A stretch of 47,174 bases of DNA. Source: Hondaea fermentalgiana (taxonomy: Eukaryota; Sar; Bigyra; Thraustochytrida; Thraustochytriidae). The stretch spans positions 117,901 to 165,074 of the forward strand of contig NPFB01000060.1 of NCBI GenBank assembly GCA_014084085.1, read 5' to 3'. This document shows positions 42,920-47,174 of the stretch, piece by piece. The notes beneath the pieces were generated by a model that saw only the letters and a list, made by a program, of their open reading frames with translations, had not been told where the DNA came from and ran no database searches. Position 1 is the first letter of the stretch; every line of letters begins with the position of its first letter. Made by a program: the position numbers and the translations under genes.

Positions 42920-43765
42920 ATGTCACTGCAGCAGCGCATAGGTGAACGCCGCTTGTTCACTGTCGAGCAATCGAACTTTATCCTGCTTACTTTCCAGTTA
43001 AACATACAGCAGAACGACTGCCTCGTTGCATGCTTCAAGGATTGTGCCCGAAACGCCATCGTAGGCAATTTTGGCACCACTGGGATCACCAAGAATGTGA
43101 TGGACGGCGCGGTCCATCGGGCCACGCCTCGATACGTCGAAAACTGGATTCAAGCGACAGAGCAAGCCAACAGAGGAATGGCGTTCTGGCTCCACATCGG
43201 CCATGCCTCCATTTGCGGCGTATCTGCCGATAACCCAAGCCCATACGCCGTCGGCCTGTACGACGAGTTATCACTTGCGGTTGCTCAAGCAGTACGTTGT
43301 GCCTTCGAAGCGGCGTGGAAGTCGTACCGCAACAAGGTCAAGAGCGCGCGCGAATCCTTCAGGAAAGATCTCGCCGCAGTCAACGCGTTCCTTATCCCGG
43401 TGGCCTACTCCGTGAAAGCGGCCATGCACAGAAGCGAGCTCCTTTTGAAACCGACGCCGTCCATTCTCGCGGAACAGACTTGCATGCGAATGACGTTGCG
43501 GCAAACCGAGTTTGGACTTGCGTCCGCCGACGACGCCCTCAAGCAGATCACCAGCCAATACGACTGCTATGGCGCCGTCCACAACCCGTCGAACGAAAGG
43601 GGTGACGTAAACTTTGTGCATTTCGAAAGCACGTGCGGGTGCAATTGCGATTGCAAGTCCAAGAGCAAGCACGATGGTGTTGATGTTGATATGGGGGCCA
43701 AGAGAGTGACCCAAGACGAGGCCGTGGCCAAGGCCTCCGCAGCTCTTCGCAAGAGTAAGCCGTAG
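42920..43765 (+). CDS. hypothetical protein with Cys cluster (281 aa)
   Basis: ATG 42920. The first 120 residues are alpha/beta with an aromatic patch (MAFWLHIGHASICG); the middle is helical and basic (YRNKVKSARESFRKDL). Near residue 235 a compact Cys cluster, CGCNCDCKSK, could bind a metal. The C-terminus is basic. No family is recognised. The gene is divergent from the giant LHPS-family gene and shares its repeat-filled upstream region. Confidence 0.65.
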   Translation: MSLQQRIGERRLFTVEQSNFILLTFQLNIQQNDCLVACFKDCARNAIVGNFGTTGITKNVMDGAVHRATPRYVENWIQATEQANRGMAFWLHIGHASICGVSADNPSPYAVGLYDELSLAVAQAVRCAFEAAWKSYRNKVKSARESFRKDLAAVNAFLIPVAYSVKAAMHRSELLLKPTPSILAEQTCMRMTLRQTEFGLASADDALKQITSQYDCYGAVHNPSNERGDVNFVHFESTCGCNCDCKSKSKHDGVDVDMGAKRVTQDEAVAKASAALRKSKP

Positions 43766-43843
43766 AAAGATCCAGTAAGAATGAACAGGGGTGCATTTCC
43801 CCTCCCTCCCTGCCTGCCTGCCTGCCTGCCTGTCTGCCCAAAG

Positions 43844-43858
43844 TTTTTAATTTAAAAA
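43844..43858 (+). terminator. short AT inverted repeat after the 42920-43765 gene
   Basis: TTTTTAA and TTAAAAA form an exact inverted repeat with a one-base spacer, 79 bases beyond the stop and just after a CCTG/CTGC tetranucleotide run (about 43801-43838). It could be a 3' signal or part of the next promoter. With the tetranucleotide runs it accounts for most of the 326-base gap to 44091. Confidence 0.3.
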
Positions 43859-43982
43859 GTTCCATGCATTCCAACTGGCTCATCGCGCACATCGCGCTGG
43901 CCGGCTGGCTGGATAGATCGGCAACCAAGCAGACGCGCGCGCGCGACGGGCAAACGCGCGCGAGACGGGTCCCGCTCCTTCG

Positions 43983-44068
43983 CACGCTCGCTTGCTCGCT
44001 TGCTTACTTGCTTGCTTGCTTGCTTGCACGCTCGCTTGCTCGCTTGCTTACTTGCTTGCTTGCTTGCC
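43983..44068. repeat. 44-bp repeat of GCTT-type sequence upstream of the 44092 gene
   Basis: Two copies of a 44-bp unit beginning CACGCTCGCTTGCTCGCTTG start at 43983 and 44027 and are made internally of GCTT/ACTT tetranucleotides. The second copy ends about 23 bases before the ATG at 44092. Confidence 0.85.
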
Positions 44069-44091
44069 CTCTCCCCTGGGCACCCCGATCA

Positions 44092-45480
44092 ATGTTCGCC
44101 GGACGAGAAGGAGACCGCTCGCAGCGCGCGGCACTCGCGTGGCGCCGCGATGCTCTGCGTTTGAAGGAAGCCATCGCGCGCTACAAAGACGAGTACCGCG
44201 AGCAGGAGAACGGTGACGATGGTGGACATCTTCAACGGCGCATCTACGAGATCGGGCGCGCAAGGCGTTTCGTCTGTAGCGTGTATGCGATTGTCCGCGG
44301 CTATCTCCGTGGAGACAAAGATTGCTTGGCGCGGATGTGCCGCGCCGTGGCACACCTCCACGACGGAGCGTTCTGGAACTACTATGAACAACCTCTTCTG
44401 CATGGTCTATGGGCTTCCTTTCAGATTGCCATCGACGACTCCCCCATCGACAATGCGAAGGCCGTCGATCAAGTTACCGAAGCGTTCACAATTGTGTTCC
44501 AGCGTCCCTCCCTGGCGGGGAAAGACGTTCCCTTTATGGTCGCGACAGGAGATTTTGCGTGGAATGTGGTCGACGCGGACTACGTCTTGGCGCGCACGAC
44601 GTTCGCTCCTTCCCGAGCCTCATTTCGGAAATTTCTCCGGACGCATGTGGCTTTCGATATTGACATGCGAGAAACGATCCTCTTATGTGCACTTGACGCG
44701 CGCGAGCCTTATGATCCGAAGGGCCTCGCCGACGTTTGCCCTAGGCACGGCAATCTAAAGATTCCCGATCTTCGAGATGACGTGTCGTGGAAGCTAAGAA
44801 GCATTCATGGCCTCCTGCAAATACCGCTTGAGCGCGTTCCTGGCCTTATGGAGTTTATCCTCCCGTTCGATGCGCATGAACGCATATTCCCACTTCTGAC
44901 CTACTACAACTCAAAGCTATCCATGGAGGATTTGCGTGCGTTGACCCTCCGGTGGGAAGTCATGGTGCGGGCGGAGGCATCTCATGTTTCTCAGTCGGGG
45001 TCGACTGTGGACCGGAGACTCGATTACCCTCTCTGGCAAACCAAGTACAAGCGCATCCCCGAATGTTTCCTTCCCCCACTGTCGTCCCCCATGATACTTT
45101 TCCCGCCCCTCGCGAAACAGCTTGAGGGACGTTACTCCTTGCGCTCGCTGACTGCAGCGCGCAAGAAGTTTAGAAAGGAGACCATGGTTCTGCTCGAGCG
45201 CAAGTATGCGCAAGTGGTTTTTGCCGCTGGGACGAGTGCACGTCTCCGTGAACAGAGGAGACGGAAGCCCTTTTCATTCGACGAGCGCTGCGACGTTGCC
45301 GATATGATTTTCGCGAGCGAGAGCTTCGCGCATCGAGACGCGTTGTTTGTGGCGCAGCTTTTGTCGCCCCAAAAGGAGGTCGGTGACCTTTTATACGAGG
45401 ATTTCGTGTCTGAGCTGCGCGAAAAGCTCCGCAAGAAGATGAAGCCGCAAGCTCTGGACCACATGTTGGCGCTGTACTGA
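44092..45480 (+). CDS. hypothetical protein (462 aa)
   Basis: ATG 44092 (MFAGREGDRSQRA) is chosen. The frame is open back to ATG 43864, but the extra 76 residues come from the GCTT repeat and mimic a hydrophobic segment, so they are probably leader sequence. The protein is helical in its first 150 residues with a basic lead, then alpha/beta with many aromatic residues. It has Arg/Lys-rich helices near the end (ARLREQRRRKPF, ELREKLRKKMKPQ). No membrane span, signal or catalytic motif is seen, and no clear similarity to the WFGMP or LHPS families. Confidence 0.7.
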   Translation: MFAGREGDRSQRAALAWRRDALRLKEAIARYKDEYREQENGDDGGHLQRRIYEIGRARRFVCSVYAIVRGYLRGDKDCLARMCRAVAHLHDGAFWNYYEQPLLHGLWASFQIAIDDSPIDNAKAVDQVTEAFTIVFQRPSLAGKDVPFMVATGDFAWNVVDADYVLARTTFAPSRASFRKFLRTHVAFDIDMRETILLCALDAREPYDPKGLADVCPRHGNLKIPDLRDDVSWKLRSIHGLLQIPLERVPGLMEFILPFDAHERIFPLLTYYNSKLSMEDLRALTLRWEVMVRAEASHVSQSGSTVDRRLDYPLWQTKYKRIPECFLPPLSSPMILFPPLAKQLEGRYSLRSLTAARKKFRKETMVLLERKYAQVVFAAGTSARLREQRRRKPFSFDERCDVADMIFASESFAHRDALFVAQLLSPQKEVGDLLYEDFVSELREKLRKKMKPQALDHMLALY

Positions 45481-45617
45481 CTGACAAGAGAGTCGACGAA
45501 AGAGAAGAGGAAAGGAAGGAAGAAAGAAAGATCAGTATTGCTTTGATTAGCTTGCTCATTCACTTGCTTGCTTGTTGCGCAGGTGGCGCTGGCCGTGCGC
45601 GCCACCTTGTTCGCATT

Positions 45618-47174
45618 TCAGGGATTGACCGGCGGGTCCGAAGAATCTCCCTCGCGAACGCGCTTCTTCTTGCTCTCGTGCATAGCCACCTTGTTTTCAC
45701 TTCTAGGATTGGCCGGCTGGCCCGAAGAATCTAACTCACGAACGCGCTTCTTCTTGCTGACGTGCAAAGTAGAGGACGAACTCGACGAGCTGGCGGCGAC
45801 GGAGCCCGATGTGGAGAAAGGTGGGGCAGTAGGAGCAGCCTGATCTCGCTTGGCAGCTAAATAATCTCGCTTGGAAGCCGCGTGCGTTTGCTTGAAAAAG
45901 TCATAAATGTGCTTAATAGCCTCAAGATGTGATTGCTTCGCAGCCGCATCTTGCTCGGGGGCAGAAGAAGAAGAAGAAGAGGAAGCAGCTAGGTCCAATG
46001 TGGAGAATGGAGGAGTGGCGGGAGAAGCCGCAGCCTGCTTGGCGGCTTCGAAATCTCGTTTGGCAGTCGCGAGAAATTTCTCGGCAATCTCGTAAGTTCT
46101 CCTGCTAGTCGCAAGAACTGATTGCTTCGCAGCCGCAGTTGGCTTGGAAGCAGTTGCAATTGGCTTGGGGGCGGCAGCAGCTTGCTTGGAAGCAGTTGCA
46201 ATTGGCTTGGGAGCAACAGCAGAAGGAGCAGCTGCAGTTGGCTTGGGAGCAACGGCAGAAGGAGCGGCCGCAGCTTGCTTGGGACCAGCTGGAGAAGAAG
46301 CAGCCGCAACTTGCTTGGGACCAGCTGGAGAAGAAGCAGCCGCAACTTGCTTGGGAGCAACAGCAGAAGGAGCAGCTGCAACTTGCTTGGGAGCAGCTCG
46401 AGAAGAAGCAGCCGCAACCTGCTTGGAAACAGCTGGAGAAGAAGCAGCCGCCACCTGCTTAGAGACAGCAGAAGGAGCAGCCGCAGCTTGCTTGGGAGCA
46501 GCCGCAGTTGGCTTGGGAACAACAGGAGAAGGAGCAGCCGCAGCTTGCTTGGGAGCAGCCGCAGCTTGCTTGGGAGCAGCTTGCTTGGGGGCGGCTTGCT
46601 TGGAAGCAGCTTGCTGAGGAGCAGCCGCAACTTGCTTGGGAGCAGCAGGAGAAGGAGCAGTCGCAGCTTGCTTGGGGCCAGCCACGTCCTCCTCGTCGTC
46701 GTCACTGTCTGCGTCACTCTGACCGAAATCACCCGTACTTTCGCCACCGACCTCGACCTCATCGTCATCATCGCTACTTTCTGAGGCTGCTCCTTCCAAG
46801 ATTCCGCTCGTCGCCGCCGCGCCTTCACCACCACCAAGTGTCTCTCGTTGCTCGCGAAGAAACTTGCAGACTTCAGAGACTCGGGAGAACAACGTCGATC
46901 CTGACACGCCCAAGGGTGCGCGGAAACCTTTTTGCGGTCTTGTCAGACCCTTGGTGCGCCGCCGCGTGCGCTTCCAGCCTCTTTTGGCGAGGCATGGCCA
47001 CACATCGTCCCAAAAGTTATCTTCTGAGATTTCCTCGGGCAGCTCTTCGTCATCCTCATCGTCCAATTCATTGCTACCAGTACGCCGTTGTCGTACGGAA
47101 TCTTCGCGCTGTACCTCGGATCGGCGCCTCTTCTTTCCGCGAATGACTGATGACGTAGGGCTCGACTTGTTCTT
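45618..47174 (-). CDS. partial gene: Ala/Pro/Lys/Gln-repeat nuclear-type protein (at least 518 aa)
   Basis: The frame is open to the window edge with no ATG in the last 36 codons, so the gene starts beyond 47174. The visible start is basic (GKKRRRSE), then acidic. A short domain, FWDDVWPCLAKRGWKR and onwards, follows; an FW-x2-(I/L/V)W-x2-L-x3-GW pattern like this recurs in stramenopile proteins. After a Ser/Asp-rich part comes a long AAPKQ/AAPSPxAPKQ repeat, then two copies of a helical unit ending in PPFST plus poly-Ser. Each copy is followed by SKKKRVRE, a nuclear-signal-like motif repeated twice at the end. Histone H1-like or chromatin-binding behaviour is plausible from composition alone. 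Confidence 0.75.
   Translation of the reverse strand, partial: KNKSSPTSSVIRGKKRRRSEVQREDSVRQRRTGSNELDDEDDEELPEEISEDNFWDDVWPCLAKRGWKRTRRRTKGLTRPQKGFRAPLGVSGSTLFSRVSEVCKFLREQRETLGGGEGAAATSGILEGAASESSDDDDEVEVGGESTGDFGQSDADSDDDEEDVAGPKQAATAPSPAAPKQVAAAPQQAASKQAAPKQAAPKQAAAAPKQAAAAPSPVVPKPTAAAPKQAAAAPSAVSKQVAAASSPAVSKQVAAASSRAAPKQVAAAPSAVAPKQVAAASSPAGPKQVAAASSPAGPKQAAAAPSAVAPKPTAAAPSAVAPKPIATASKQAAAAPKPIATASKPTAAAKQSVLATSRRTYEIAEKFLATAKRDFEAAKQAAASPATPPFSTLDLAASSSSSSSAPEQDAAAKQSHLEAIKHIYDFFKQTHAASKRDYLAAKRDQAAPTAPPFSTSGSVAASSSSSSSTLHVSKKKRVRELDSSGQPANPRSENKVAMHESKKKRVREGDSSDPPVNP

Noticed and set aside
43864..44091. N-terminal extension of the 462-residue protein with an apparent hydrophobic segment
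   Set aside because: The hydrophobic LACSLAYLLACLL stretch is the direct translation of GCTT repeats; the ATG at 44092 starts normal-looking protein.
44092..45480. Membership of the 462-residue protein in the WFGMP or LHPS family
   Set aside because: Similar length and helical content, but none of the defining motifs occur.
1..47174. tRNA, rRNA or riboswitch genes
   Set aside because: No segment with a convincing cloverleaf, conserved TPsiC-like box or rRNA-like sequence was noticed by eye; a dedicated scan could still find one.

Overview
The window looks like part of the genome of a large double-stranded DNA virus of a protist, or a copy of one integrated in a protist chromosome. The genes are dense, show no obvious introns, lie on both strands, and mostly do not resemble known families. 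The strongest viral sign is a family B DNA polymerase carrying an intein at the YGD/TDS active-site motif, an insertion site known from algal and protist giant-virus polymerases. Two secreted or membrane proteins carry long SPT/PT-rich stalks, and one has Cys-rich C-terminal modules, both common in stramenopile proteins. That points to a stramenopile-type host, but this is inference. No major capsid protein, packaging ATPase, terminase, RNA polymerase, tRNA or rRNA was recognised, so the viral class cannot be settled here.

Layout. 0-3 kb: partial or doubtful small ORFs, a Cys-rich protein and small unknown genes. 3-8 kb: a secreted subtilisin-like protease, a convergent RecB/Cas4-like PD-(D/E)XK nuclease, and two multi-pass membrane proteins overlapping by ATGA, the first DUF2306-like. 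8-11 kb: an acidic protein and a smaller relative sharing its C-terminal domain, an unknown gene, and a Cys-rich protein. 11-15 kb: a run of minus-strand genes including two neighbouring proteins of about 354 residues that may be structural. 15-19.5 kb: a 48-residue membrane peptide and the intein-bearing polymerase. 19.7-23.8 kb: three unknown genes, the last a large charged coiled-coil protein.

23.9-24.3 kb: six exact 66-bp repeats carrying 13 copies of a GGCGCC-centred palindrome with flanking CCAAT boxes, placed exactly between two divergent genes. It is a strong candidate for a bidirectional enhancer or replication element. To its right lie a Cys/Pro-rich membrane protein, a metallophosphoesterase that has lost nearly all metal ligands, a Myb/SANT-like DNA-binding protein and a type I membrane protein with a PT-rich stalk.

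29.5-47.2 kb differs in style. GC content is visibly lower, proteins are large, helical and charged with Lys/Arg- or Asp/Glu-rich tails, and simple repeats lie next to start codons. Two duplicated families dominate: a WFG(M/I)P family (a two-module 1314-residue protein and a one-module 633-residue protein), and an LHPS family (a one-module 497-residue protein and a two-module 1601-residue protein with a SUMO-interaction-like motif). The window ends inside a gene for an Ala/Pro/Lys/Gln-repeat, nuclear-signal-rich protein. A likely reading is a replication and virion core on the left and a lineage-specific expansion of nuclear or virion-associated proteins on the right.
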